Source: an uncultured Bacteroidales bacterium (GTDB taxonomy: Bacteria > Bacteroidota > Bacteroidia > Bacteroidales > Tenuifilaceae). Taken from it: a stretch of DNA of 36,736 nt. Positions within the stretch are counted from its first letter, which is position 1; each line of letters begins with the position of its first letter. Where the stretch lies: NCBI GenBank assembly GCA_937926785.1, contig CALBBQ010000029.1, positions 1-36,736 of the forward strand, read 5' to 3'. Below the pieces are notes generated by a model. That model did not search any database and was not told the origin of the DNA. It worked only from the letters and a program-made list of their open reading frames with translations. The position numbers and the translations under genes are program-made. Positions 1 through 8,148 of the stretch are shown here, piece after piece.

Positions 1-53
1 CGCGGGGGGGCGGGAGGGTCGTGCGTTCGAGTCGCACCACCCCGACAGTCAGG

Positions 54-78
54 ACGGAGGCTGCTTGGCCTCCGTTTC
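54..78 (+). terminator. hairpin after tRNA-like unit 1
   Basis: An 8-bp perfect stem (ACGGAGGC at 54-61 with GCCTCCGT at 68-75) has a 6-base loop and is followed by TTCC. It sits 9-10 bases after the tRNA-like 3' end, where a tRNA terminator would be. The U tract is weak. Confidence 0.45.
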
Positions 79-166
79 CTATTTTCCCATTCGCACACGG
101 CTAGCGCATCCCGACCGCGGGGGCGGGAGGGTCGTGCGTTCGAGTCGCACCACCCCGACAGTCAGT

Positions 167-191
167 ACGGAGGCCTCTGGGCCTCCGTTTC
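167..191 (+). terminator. hairpin after tRNA-like unit 2
   Basis: The same stem as in unit 1 (167-174 with 181-188), but the loop sequence differs while the stem is unchanged. This suggests the stem has been kept. A short T tract follows. Confidence 0.45.
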
Positions 192-290
192 CTATTTTTC
201 CCATTCGCACTCGGTTAGCGCATCCCGACCGCGGGGCGGGAGGGGCGTGCCTGACGAGTCGTCCAAACCATCTTCCATGGAAGCGCTACT

Positions 291-538
291 AATTGAAATA
301 CACGACTTGATCAAGAATAGGTAATACTTTTAGGGCTGTCTAAAAAATGGAAATTCAATAATAATTTTGAACAGTAACAAACAACGCAGTTTTGTCGAAA
401 TTTTTTACCCCGTCCTTCAGGGCTGAGTTTAAAGTAAAGTAACGAACGATTTTATCCATGGTTCATTGTATTGTAATTTTTCAGGCCTAACTCTTATAAG
501 CATTGTTGAAGTAGCCCAGTTAAATGCTTCCGTTCAGT
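291..538. other. non-coding stretch with a possible IS-end remnant
   Basis: There is no credible gene here. AGGGCTGTCTAAAAAATGG at 332-350 resembles the terminal inverted repeat of some IS1182-like or IS4-like elements. At about 408-425, CCCCGTCCTTCAGGGCTG could form an imperfect hairpin of the kind seen at IS200/IS605 ends. No transposase coding sequence accompanies either, so at most this is relic mobile DNA. It also forms the 3' flank of zupT, with no clear terminator. Confidence 0.3.
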
Positions 539-1351
539 CTATATAAACATAAGAAGGCTAACCGACATCACAGCCATACCGGCTATTAGGCCGTAAATGG
601 ACAGGTGATGCTCGCCATACTCACGGGCAGCGGGAAGGAGTTCATCAATGGAGATAAATACCATGATACCCGCCACGGCGGCAAATAGCACCCCAAAGGT
701 TACACCGTTCATCAATGGTAACAGGATCAGATAGCCCACCAAGGCACCAACCGGTTCGGCCAGTCCCGAAAGAAATGAAAGCCTGAACGCCTTCCGCTTA
801 TCATGGGTGGCATAGTAAATAGGCACTGAAACGGCAATGCCTTCAGGAATATTATGGATGGCTATGGCCACTGCAATTGCAATTCCAAGGTGTGGATTGG
901 TTAGCGCGGCTGTAAAAGTGGCTAACCCTTCCGGAAAGTTATGAATGGCTATTGCCAATGCCGTGAAAAGCCCCATACGCATGAGCTTGCTTTTTTTCTT
1001 CCGGCCGGTTTCAGCATCCTCAACGAGCATTACCTCATGGGGGTTTTCCTGCTCAGGTATAAACTTATCGATAAGGGCAATTATGGCTATGCCCAAAAAG
1101 AAAGAGGCAGCGGTTATCCATGATCCCAACTGAATTCCAATGGCTTCGATCAGAGATTCACGTGCTTTCATGAAAATTTCCACAAACGACACGTATATCA
1201 TTACACCGGCTGAGAAACCAAGTGCCACCGAAAGAAATTTAGTATTGGTATGCTTGGAAAAGAATGCAATGGCACTACCAATGCCTGTTGACAACCCGGC
1301 TAAAAGGGTAAGCCCAAACGCAATAAGAATACTGTTTAGTTCGTACTCCAT
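539..1351 (-). CDS. zupT: ZIP-family zinc/divalent metal transporter (ZupT-like)
   Basis: A 270-residue integral membrane protein with about eight hydrophobic segments, the usual ZupT size. The two family signatures are visible: HNFPEG beginning at His137 in the fourth membrane helix and HNIPEG beginning at His166 in the fifth. These form the metal-binding site in ZIP proteins. A variable loop with charged and Lys-rich residues (about 100-125) lies between helices 3 and 4, as is typical. It should import Zn2+ (and perhaps Fe2+ or Mn2+) across the inner membrane. It lies 162 bp downstream of carB on the same strand and is probably a separate unit. No convincing TANNTTTG box or Zur site was seen upstream. 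Confidence 0.93.
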   Translation of the reverse strand: MEYELNSILIAFGLTLLAGLSTGIGSAIAFFSKHTNTKFLSVALGFSAGVMIYVSFVEIFMKARESLIEAIGIQLGSWITAASFFLGIAIIALIDKFIPEQENPHEVMLVEDAETGRKKKSKLMRMGLFTALAIAIHNFPEGLATFTAALTNPHLGIAIAVAIAIHNIPEGIAVSVPIYYATHDKRKAFRLSFLSGLAEPVGALVGYLILLPLMNGVTFGVLFAAVAGIMVFISIDELLPAAREYGEHHLSIYGLIAGMAVMSVSLLMFI

Positions 1352-1513
1352 TCTTTTATCTTATTTGTAAAATTGCGCTATTAATTGTATCTGAACCTGA
1401 TTATTGAAATTTCTCTCAATAAATTTATGCATTCTTACACAATCTCTTCAAACACTTCTGCATGTGTAACTCAAACAATTGTAAACCTAATTTTATATCG
1501 ATTGTTCATCTGC

Positions 1514-4500
1514 TTAGCTTTTTCTTAGATACTCAGCATAGCTTTTGGGTAATAAAAGGCTGAGATCTACATTCATGAAAGCTTCTACGAAAGCTGAGGC
1601 CAACCGTGCATTGGTTACTAGTGGTATGTTATGATCAATGGCAGCCCTGCGGATGGCGTAATCGTTATCGAGTTCGCTACGCGAGAGGTTTTTGGGGATG
1701 TTGATTACAAGTTCCACCTGCCGGTTGCAAATTAAGTTCAGGCTGTTGGGTTCGTTAGCAGACTCATCGGGCCATGAAACAGGAACGGCTGGAACGCCAT
1801 GGTCTTTGAGAAACTTTGATGTTCCCCTGGTTGCAAAAATGGTGTAACCCTTCTGGGTCAACCGCGCCAAGGGGTCAATAAGTAGGAGTTTAGAGCGAAG
1901 GGGACCAGAAGAAACCAAAACTGCTTTTTTAGGGATTCGTTGGCCAACAGATATCATCGCCTTAAGCAAAGCTTCATGAATGCTGTTCCCCAGGCAGCCA
2001 ACCTCACCGGTTGAGACCATCTCGACCCCCAAAACCGGATCGGCCATGTTTAACCTTCCGAATGAGAACTGCGAGGCTTTTACACCCACATAGTTGATAT
2101 CGAGCATTGAAGGAGCAGCCTGCTGGGGTTTAACACCCATAATAAAATCAGTTGCGTCCGCAATCATATCATACCCCATCACTTTCGATACAAACGGAAA
2201 ACTTCGGCTAGCCCGGAGGTTACATTCAATCACCTTTATTTGATTGTTCTTAGCAAGCAACTGGATGTTAAAAGGTCCGGTTATGTTCAGCTCTTTGGCC
2301 AGTGCAGATGCTACGTTTCTTATTTTGCGGATTGTTTCCAGGTAGAGCCTTTGTGGAGGAAACACTAGGGTGGCATCGCCGGAATGCACACCAGCGAACT
2401 CGATGTGTTCAGAAATGGCATCGACAAATATTTTCCCATTGTCGGCCACGGCATCATACTCAATCTCTTTTGCACCCTCAATAAATTCGGATATTACAAC
2501 CGGGTGAGTCTTTGACACCTCAGTGGCAGTTACAAGGTATTCCCTCAAATCATCATCGTTCGAAACCACATTCATTGCCGAACCCGACAGAACGTACGAT
2601 GGGCGAATAAGAACCGGGTAGCCCACCCTTTGAACAAAAGCCTCCACTTGCTCCATGGTGGTTAGCTCCTGCCACTGGGGCTGAGCAATACCCAGCCTAT
2701 CGAGCAGGGCGGAGAATTTTTTCCTATCCTCAGCCATGTCGATTGATAGCGGTGATGTACCTAATATCCTTACACCAGCAGCATGAATCCTTCCGGCCAG
2801 GTTGTTGGGAATTTGACCGCCCACCGATACTAAAACACCAAGCGGTTTTTCGTACTCAATAATGTCCATAACCCGCTCAAAGGTTAGCTCATCAAAGTAA
2901 AGCTTGTCGCACCTATCATAGTCGGTACTTACGGTTTCCGGGTTATAGTTCACAACCAGGGTTTGAAAGCCCAACCTTCGTAACTCCTTGACAGCACTCA
3001 CCGTGCACCAGTCAAACTCAACAGAGCTTCCTATACGGTATGCTCCGGAACCCAGAACCATTACCTTTGGTCTAGGTTCAATTTTTGTATCGTTTTCGTT
3101 TCCATGGTAGGTTAGGTAAAGGTATGAGGTTTCCGAAGGAAACTCTGCCGCTAGGGTATCAATCTGCTTAACAGATGGCAAAACTCCATGCATCAACCTA
3201 TGCTTACGTACCAGCGCCTGGTAGTTTTCTATCTCGCTTGGATTGGGGTTATAAATCAAACGAGCCAGCTGAAAATCCGAAAATCCTTTTTGTTTTGCAT
3301 CTCTTAACAGAGCAGCAGGAAGCTGCTCAATGGTTTTATAATTTGAAATGATTTGAGCCGTAACAACAATACCCTGAAGCTTATCCAAAAACCAACGATC
3401 TATTTTTGTTAAATCGTGGATTTCATCAGTGCCCAAGCCCTCCTCAAAAGCCTGAGCAATGGCAAAAATGCGCTGATCGGTTGGATTCTCCAACAGGTTT
3501 CGAGTATCCGCAGCCTTGAACCTGGTATTAGCCACAAACCCATGCATACCCTGTCCTATCATTCTAAGGCCTTTTTGGATGGCCTCTTCAAATGAACGGC
3601 CAATGGCCATAACCTCACCAACGCTTTTCATGGCCGAGCCAATATGCCTCGATGCACCTTTAAACTTTGTCAAATCCCACCGGGGAATTTTTACCACCAC
3701 ATAGTCAAGAGAGGGCTCAAAAAAGGCGGAGGTTTTCTGAGTCACCGAATTTTTTAGTTCAAAAAGACCATACCCTAACCCTAACTTAGCCGCCACAAAT
3801 GCAAGCGGATAGCCTGTGGCTTTAGATGCTAAGGCCGAGGAACGTGAGAGACGAGCATTCACCTCAATAACCCGGTAATCCTCGCTCATTGGATCAAGAG
3901 CAAACTGCACGTTGCATTCACCGATTATACCCAAATGCCTTACAATTTTAATTGATAACGCCCTCAACTTATGGTACTCCTGGTTACTCAAGGTTTGCGA
4001 GGGTGCCACCACAATGCTCTCGCCGGTATGAATGCCCAACGGGTCGAAGTTTTCCATGTTGCAAACGGTGATGCAGTTATCGAACCGATCCCTGACCACC
4101 TCGTACTCAACCTCTTTCCAACCCCTAAGCGACTCTTCCACAAGGATTTGAGGAGCATAGGTTAACGCATTTGCGGCCAAGGTAACCAGCTCATCTGGTG
4201 TTGAGCAGAAACCGCTTCCTTGTCCGCCTAGTGTAAAAGCAGCCCTTACAATTACAGGAAATCCTATCCGGTTAGCCGCTTCAATGGCCGATTCCACTGA
4301 AGCTACTGCAATGCTTCGTGGAGTGTTCACCTCGATCTCGTTCAACTTTTTAGCAAACAGCTCCCTATCCTCAGTATTTATGATTGTGCTTACCGGAGTA
4401 CCAAGAACCTCCACTCCAAACTCCTGCAAAGTGCCGTTGCGTGAAAGCTCTACACCGCAGTTAAGCGCAGTTTGACCACCAAATGATAGGAATATTCCAT

Positions 4501-4750
4501 CAGGGTGCTCCTTTTGGATAATCTTCCGAACGGTATCAGGCAAAACGGGCTCAAAATAGATGATATCGGCAACATCAGGGCTGGTTTGAACAGTTGCTAT
4601 GTTAGGATTTACCAGCACCGATGTTATCCCCTCTTCTCTCAGAGCCTTGAGGGCTTGCGAGCCACTGTAATCGAACTCACCTGCCTCGCCGATTTTAAGG
4701 GCGCCGGATCCAAGTACTAATACTTTCTTGTGGTGCTTTAGCATTGGCAT
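1514..4750 (-). CDS. carB: carbamoyl-phosphate synthase large subunit
   Basis: About 1078 residues, the normal CarB length. It contains two homologous synthetase halves, beginning with GSGALKIGEAGEFDYSG near the N-terminus and GSGAYRIGSSVEFDW near residue 565. Each half has an ATP-grasp domain, and a C-terminal MGS-like allosteric domain covers roughly the last 140 residues. It uses ammonia from CarA, bicarbonate and two ATP to make carbamoyl phosphate for arginine and pyrimidine synthesis. I chose the ATG at 4750 (MPMLKHH), four bases after the carA stop. An ATG at 4744 is also possible. The longer frame from 4774 would overlap carA. carA and carB are clearly one operon. Confidence 0.97.
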   Translation of the reverse strand: MPMLKHHKKVLVLGSGALKIGEAGEFDYSGSQALKALREEGITSVLVNPNIATVQTSPDVADIIYFEPVLPDTVRKIIQKEHPDGIFLSFGGQTALNCGVELSRNGTLQEFGVEVLGTPVSTIINTEDRELFAKKLNEIEVNTPRSIAVASVESAIEAANRIGFPVIVRAAFTLGGQGSGFCSTPDELVTLAANALTYAPQILVEESLRGWKEVEYEVVRDRFDNCITVCNMENFDPLGIHTGESIVVAPSQTLSNQEYHKLRALSIKIVRHLGIIGECNVQFALDPMSEDYRVIEVNARLSRSSALASKATGYPLAFVAAKLGLGYGLFELKNSVTQKTSAFFEPSLDYVVVKIPRWDLTKFKGASRHIGSAMKSVGEVMAIGRSFEEAIQKGLRMIGQGMHGFVANTRFKAADTRNLLENPTDQRIFAIAQAFEEGLGTDEIHDLTKIDRWFLDKLQGIVVTAQIISNYKTIEQLPAALLRDAKQKGFSDFQLARLIYNPNPSEIENYQALVRKHRLMHGVLPSVKQIDTLAAEFPSETSYLYLTYHGNENDTKIEPRPKVMVLGSGAYRIGSSVEFDWCTVSAVKELRRLGFQTLVVNYNPETVSTDYDRCDKLYFDELTFERVMDIIEYEKPLGVLVSVGGQIPNNLAGRIHAAGVRILGTSPLSIDMAEDRKKFSALLDRLGIAQPQWQELTTMEQVEAFVQRVGYPVLIRPSYVLSGSAMNVVSNDDDLREYLVTATEVSKTHPVVISEFIEGAKEIEYDAVADNGKIFVDAISEHIEFAGVHSGDATLVFPPQRLYLETIRKIRNVASALAKELNITGPFNIQLLAKNNQIKVIECNLRASRSFPFVSKVMGYDMIADATDFIMGVKPQQAAPSMLDINYVGVKASQFSFGRLNMADPVLGVEMVSTGEVGCLGNSIHEALLKAMISVGQRIPKKAVLVSSGPLRSKLLLIDPLARLTQKGYTIFATRGTSKFLKDHGVPAVPVSWPDESANEPNSLNLICNRQVELVINIPKNLSRSELDNDYAIRRAAIDHNIPLVTNARLASAFVEAFMNVDLSLLLPKSYAEYLRKS

Positions 4751-4754
4751 AACG

Positions 4755-5834
4755 CTAGCTTTGAGGGTTATCAATCAGGTTAACAAATTCATCAAAAAGA
4801 AACTCTGTATCGTTTGGCCCACCTGAAGCCTCGGGATGAAACTGGACCGCAAAAAAAGGTTTGAACTTGTGGCGAATTCCTTCGCAGGTGCCGTCGTTAA
4901 GGTTGTGAAACATCACATCCCATTCGTCAGTTAGAGTTTCTGTTTTCACAGCATACCCATGATTCTGCGAAGTGATAAAGCATCGGTTAGTTCCGTTCAA
5001 CCGAACCGGTTGGTTATGTCCCCTGTGACCGTAAGGAAGTTTATAGGTGTCGGCGCCCGAAGCCAGAGCCATTAGCTGGTTTCCCAAACAAATTCCCATT
5101 AGTGGTTTATCATTCTCCATCAACTTTTTGATGTTTGCTATGGTTTGCTCATTCATTTTGGGATCGCCCGGCCCATTTGAAATCAAAACCCCATCGAAAT
5201 GGTCACCTAAAAAATCGTGGTTATACGGAACCCTAACCACCTTCACTTTTCGACGAAGCAAGCAACGGATAATATTGTTTTTAATCCCACAGTCAATCAG
5301 CACCACCGTTTTATTACCATCGCCATAGATAATGGGCTTTTGAACCGAAACGCTTGCCACAAGGTTATCGGAATTGGGATTATACCAGTTAACATCACCA
5401 TCAACAATAATTTTCCCAAGCATGCAACCCCTCTCGCGAAGAAGTTTAGTAAGCATGCGTGTATCCACACCGCCAATTGCCGGAATCGCATTTTGCTTAA
5501 GCCAATCGCCCAAACTGGAGTTTGCATTCCAGTGGCTATAGTTATGGCTGTACTCACTAACCACTAACCCTTTAATCTGAATCCGGTTCGATTCCCAGAA
5601 CAGGTCAATACCATTAACCTTTACAGAATCAGGAACCCCATAGTTTCCTACTAAGGGATAGGTGGTTACCAAAATCTGACCTGCGTAGGAGGGATCGGTA
5701 AGACTCTCGGGGTAACCATTCATGGCCGTGTTAAACACAACCTCCCCGGATGTGCTTCCCTCATACCCAAAAGAGTAACCAACAAACACCGAACCATCTT
5801 CAAGAACAAGCTGAGCTTCACGTTGATTCAACAT
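4755..5834 (-). CDS. carA: carbamoyl-phosphate synthase small subunit (glutaminase)
   Basis: 359 residues. The N-terminal CarA domain begins with LVLEDGSVFVGYSFGYEG. The C-terminal class I glutamine amidotransferase domain has the nucleophile Cys249 in GICLGNQ and the His333/Glu335 pair in QFHPEAS. It hydrolyses glutamine and passes ammonia to CarB, encoded four bases downstream. AAAGGAG lies immediately upstream of the ATG at 5834, with only about one base between. A TTG two codons... one codon later (5831) would have better spacing, so the exact start is uncertain by one residue. About 250 bases of leader with a terminator precede it. Confidence 0.97.
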   Translation of the reverse strand: MLNQREAQLVLEDGSVFVGYSFGYEGSTSGEVVFNTAMNGYPESLTDPSYAGQILVTTYPLVGNYGVPDSVKVNGIDLFWESNRIQIKGLVVSEYSHNYSHWNANSSLGDWLKQNAIPAIGGVDTRMLTKLLRERGCMLGKIIVDGDVNWYNPNSDNLVASVSVQKPIIYGDGNKTVVLIDCGIKNNIIRCLLRRKVKVVRVPYNHDFLGDHFDGVLISNGPGDPKMNEQTIANIKKLMENDKPLMGICLGNQLMALASGADTYKLPYGHRGHNQPVRLNGTNRCFITSQNHGYAVKTETLTDEWDVMFHNLNDGTCEGIRHKFKPFFAVQFHPEASGGPNDTEFLFDEFVNLIDNPQS

Positions 5835-6087
5835 ACTCCTTTATATTACTTGATGATTTTGATTGACAAGAGAATGCCATGATTCTGAAATTGGCATAGT
5901 GTAAGAATTGAAAGTCAAACTTTTTGCCCCGAATGAGTTACCGGGTAAGCATTTAGATAAAAAAAAACCTGCCAAAATTGGCAGGTAAAATAAGATATTC
6001 AAATAAAAACAATCGGGCTGCTCGAATCCGGTATGCTTTGATGCCAATAGTATTCGTCTGAGTGAAATCATTTTCTGAACATTCATG
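5835..6087 (-). promoter_or_regulatory. carA leader with candidate terminator/antiterminator switch
   Basis: The transcript predicted from the TATGTTTG box at 6088-6095 has about 250 bases before carA. In transcript order it carries ATTGGCAT (6048-6041), then a terminator whose 5' arm contains TGCCAAT (5983-5977), then ATGCCAAT (5897-5890), then TGGCAT (5879-5874). The first segment can pair with the terminator's 5' arm (7 bases) or perfectly with the third segment (8 bases). That would give mutually exclusive folds able to control read-through into carAB. A frame from the ATG at 6071 (MISLRRILLASK...) crosses the terminator and could be a leader peptide, but no Shine-Dalgarno or codon run specific to arginine or pyrimidines is obvious. 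The attenuator reading is an inference. Confidence 0.5.
5959..5986 (-). terminator. intrinsic terminator inside the carA leader
   Basis: On the minus strand an 8-bp stem (ACCTGCCA with TGGCAGGT, loop ATTT) is followed by eight T residues at 5966-5959. It lies between the carA promoter box and the carA start with no other minus-strand gene upstream, so it is best read as an attenuator. Confidence 0.75.
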
Positions 6088-6095
6088 CAAACATA
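6088..6095 (-). promoter_or_regulatory. promoter -7 element for carAB
   Basis: TATGTTTG on the minus strand matches the Bacteroidota TANNTTTG consensus exactly. A transcript would start near 6083, so the ATG at 6086 would fall at or outside the 5' end. No well-spaced -33 TTG was found. Confidence 0.5.
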
Positions 6096-6171
6096 CTATA
6101 TTTTTTTCTAAACCTCAGCAACTTAAACCAAAATTTTAACAAACCCTCTTTTTCATCAATGGAATGATTTA

Positions 6172-6179
6172 TATATTTG
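6172..6179 (+). promoter_or_regulatory. promoter -7 element for the sensor kinase gene
   Basis: TATATTTG matches TANNTTTG exactly. It overlaps the upstream in-frame TTG at 6177, which argues against that TTG as the start and supports the ATG at 6198. It is divergent from the carA promoter, about 76 bp apart. Confidence 0.5.
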
Positions 6180-6197
6180 AATGCAAAAAAGTTACAG

Positions 6198-7388
6198 ATG
6201 GAGAGTGAGGTTAAACAAGCATATCTTAAGTACTTTGAGAACTACGCCCAGCGCAAGTGGGATGAAATGGTATCCTCTTTCTCATCATCATTTAACATGA
6301 TAGGAACCGGAATAGATGAGTTTAGCCCATCAACCAGTGGTACCATAGAGCTTTTCAAGAGAGAGTTTGCCCAAGCTTGCGACCCATTCACATACCAGTT
6401 TAAAATCTTAAAAGTTTTCCCCATTTCAACTGACACCGCATACATAATGGGATTAGTGGATATGCGATTCCTTTTACCCACCGGTGAATTTGAGTACACC
6501 AACAACAGAACTACGGCAATACTCCGAAAGGAAAATGGGGAATGGAAAATGTTACACGGTCACTGGTCGCAACCAGCTGAGCAGCAGCTTGAGGGTGAAA
6601 GCGTTCCCCTTTCTGCTGTTTTAAAGCAAAACCGTGAGCTAAAAGGGCAGCTAGTTCTCAAGCAACAGGAACTTGAAAAGCAAAACCAACAGTTAAAGGA
6701 GATGAACCAATCCCTTTCCAAGCTGTTTTCAATCATCTCGCACGACCTGAAAAGCCCTTTCAATGCGTTTCTGGGTATTACCGACCTCATGCTGATGAAC
6801 TTTGAAGAAGACTTTGAGAACAAGGAATACTTCCTACTGAGGCTTCAGCTGCTAAACGATTTAGCTCATAACCTGTACGACCTCACGGAAAATCTACTAA
6901 ACTGGGCTAAGCTCAACTCCAATGCCATAGAACCAAAACACAGGCAAATACCCTTAGATTCTCTGATACAAAAACAGGTAAATATCCTTCGTCCTCTCTG
7001 GCAGAAGAAGCGCATCGCTATCACGGAAAGCATACCTGACGAGTTCATGATTACCACTGACCCCGATATGCTATCGGTGGTGATTCGCAACATCCTAACC
7101 AATGCCATAAAGTTCACTTTCCCTGAGGGAAAGATTCAGATAACGGTAAATCAAAAGCCCGGTCTGTGCACCCTAAACATTTCCGACAACGGTGTGGGAA
7201 TGACCACGGAACAGCTTCAGAACCTATTCAAAGATTACCAATCCACCCGGGGAACCGACAATGAGAAGGGAACAGGCATCGGTTTGGCCACCTGTAAGGA
7301 ACTGGTTAACAAGCTAAAAGGAAATATTCAGTTTTTCTCTGAACCGAACAAAGGAACAAAGGTTACTGTTGAACTACCAACAGATTAA
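6198..7388 (+). CDS. sensor histidine kinase with N-terminal SnoaL/NTF2-like domain
   Basis: 396 residues from the ATG at 6198. Residues about 1-130 resemble a SnoaL-like (NTF2 fold) domain, including a closing WKMLHGHWS. A Gln/Glu/Lys-rich coiled coil follows (about 140-175). The HisKA dimerisation helix has phospho-acceptor His182 in SHDLKSPFN, and the HATPase domain has an N-box (Asn302, NAIKFT), DNGVGM and GTGIGL. There are no membrane segments and no receiver domain, so it should be a cytoplasmic kinase sensing a small ligand or protein through the NTF2-like pocket. No response regulator is adjacent. The frame is open upstream to a TTG at 6177, but that codon lies within the promoter box. 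Confidence 0.9.
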   Translation: MESEVKQAYLKYFENYAQRKWDEMVSSFSSSFNMIGTGIDEFSPSTSGTIELFKREFAQACDPFTYQFKILKVFPISTDTAYIMGLVDMRFLLPTGEFEYTNNRTTAILRKENGEWKMLHGHWSQPAEQQLEGESVPLSAVLKQNRELKGQLVLKQQELEKQNQQLKEMNQSLSKLFSIISHDLKSPFNAFLGITDLMLMNFEEDFENKEYFLLRLQLLNDLAHNLYDLTENLLNWAKLNSNAIEPKHRQIPLDSLIQKQVNILRPLWQKKRIAITESIPDEFMITTDPDMLSVVIRNILTNAIKFTFPEGKIQITVNQKPGLCTLNISDNGVGMTTEQLQNLFKDYQSTRGTDNEKGTGIGLATCKELVNKLKGNIQFFSEPNKGTKVTVELPTD

Positions 7389-7394
7389 CCATAT

Positions 7395-8033
7395 ATGTTA
7401 TCGCTTGCAAATCGTTTATGGTTGTGGATTGAACTAACCCTCATCTTCATAGGAGGGCCAGTGGCATTTTATGTAAACAGCTTCCCAATCCCTAAAAGCA
7501 TTCCGCTTTTAGCAGTATTTCTGTGGGCGCTGATTTGGCTTTTGGCTTCCAGGAATTTTAACAAAAAAAGCTTTGGCCTTAATGGGTTCAACGGATGGAA
7601 AGCCCTGTATATAAGGTTAACCCTAGCACTGTCTGTTATTGTTATGCTAACCATTGCCACCCTACCCAAAGAACGGATTTTTTACCTCCCCATTCACAAC
7701 ACCCGGCTTTGGATAGCCATAATGATTTTTTATCCGATTTGGTCGGCTTTTACCCAGGAAGTTATTTATCGGGGTTTTTTCTACTTCCGCTACGAAAAAC
7801 TCATGAACAACCCTAAACTCTTTGCGTTCCTGAATGGTGTTCTATTTGGATTTCTGCACATTATATTCAAAAACTGGATAGCCGTTCTGGGAGCAGCGGT
7901 AATTGGTGCAGTATGGGCCTATACCTACACCAAACATCGATCAATTCTTATAGTTTCTCTTGAACATGCCATAGTGGGCGATTTCATTTTTACCATTGGG
8001 CTTGGCTACTACTTTTACGTTCCGGACTTTTAG
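7395..8033 (+). CDS. CPBP-family intramembrane protease-like protein
   Basis: 212 residues with about six hydrophobic segments. CPBP (Rce1/CAAX-like, PF02517) motifs are visible: QEVIYR at 121-126 in place of the canonical EExxxR, then FGFLH (FxxxH) and a late LEHAIVGD. The first glutamate of EExxxR, considered catalytic in Rce1-type proteases, is Gln121, so activity is doubtful. The start is six bases after the kinase stop, suggesting one transcript. Its role could be membrane protein processing or a non-enzymatic membrane function. The family call is fairly secure; the function is not. Confidence 0.8.
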   Translation: MLSLANRLWLWIELTLIFIGGPVAFYVNSFPIPKSIPLLAVFLWALIWLLASRNFNKKSFGLNGFNGWKALYIRLTLALSVIVMLTIATLPKERIFYLPIHNTRLWIAIMIFYPIWSAFTQEVIYRGFFYFRYEKLMNNPKLFAFLNGVLFGFLHIIFKNWIAVLGAAVIGAVWAYTYTKHRSILIVSLEHAIVGDFIFTIGLGYYFYVPDF

Positions 8034-8126
8034 TCATCGGGCAATGGATATTTTCAGCCAACCATTCTCCAACTATCTTGTTAATAAATAAATGTTAATG
8101 TCATTTTCAATTAACAACCATTAAGC

Positions 8127-8134
8127 TAACTTTA
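8127..8134 (+). promoter_or_regulatory. probable promoter -7 element for bcp-recA
   Basis: TAACTTTA differs from TANNTTTG only in the last base and lies 15 bases upstream of the bcp start. Confidence 0.3.
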
Positions 8135-8148
8135 CAATCATATTAACT

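Larger units (their letters stand above)
1..260 (+). repeat. tandem array of tRNA-Pro-derived units (113 bp period)
   Basis: Three units start equivalently at about 11, 124 and 237, so the period is 113 bp. Units 1 and 2 carry a perfect tRNA T-arm (stem GTGCG, loop TTCGAGT, stem CGCAC at 21-37 and 134-150) followed by CACCCCGA, the 3' acceptor strand typical of bacterial proline tRNAs. The preceding GGTTAGCGCA and TCCCG...CGGGA segments look like the D-arm and anticodon stem of the same tRNA. The 5' acceptor strand (CGGGGTG) is absent and the anticodon loop is 2-3 bases too long, so these are not intact tRNA genes. Unit 3 has a decayed T-arm. Hairpins of 8 bp (54-75 and 167-188) follow units 1 and 2. 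The region is much richer in GC than its surroundings. A complete tRNA-Pro gene may lie just upstream of the window. Confidence 0.75.

Noticed and set aside
65..292. 75-residue open frame across the tRNA-like repeats
   Set aside because: It repeats a peptide (FPIRTRLAHPDRG) only because the DNA is a tandem tRNA-derived repeat; no coding evidence.
1401..1422. TTATTGA/TCAATAA hairpin between carB and zupT as a terminator
   Set aside because: The stem is short and AT-only, with no T tract on the minus strand.
5841..6086. 81-residue frame before carA as a protein-coding gene
   Set aside because: It runs through the leader terminator, starts at or before the predicted transcript 5' end and has no ribosome site; retained only as a possible leader-peptide region.
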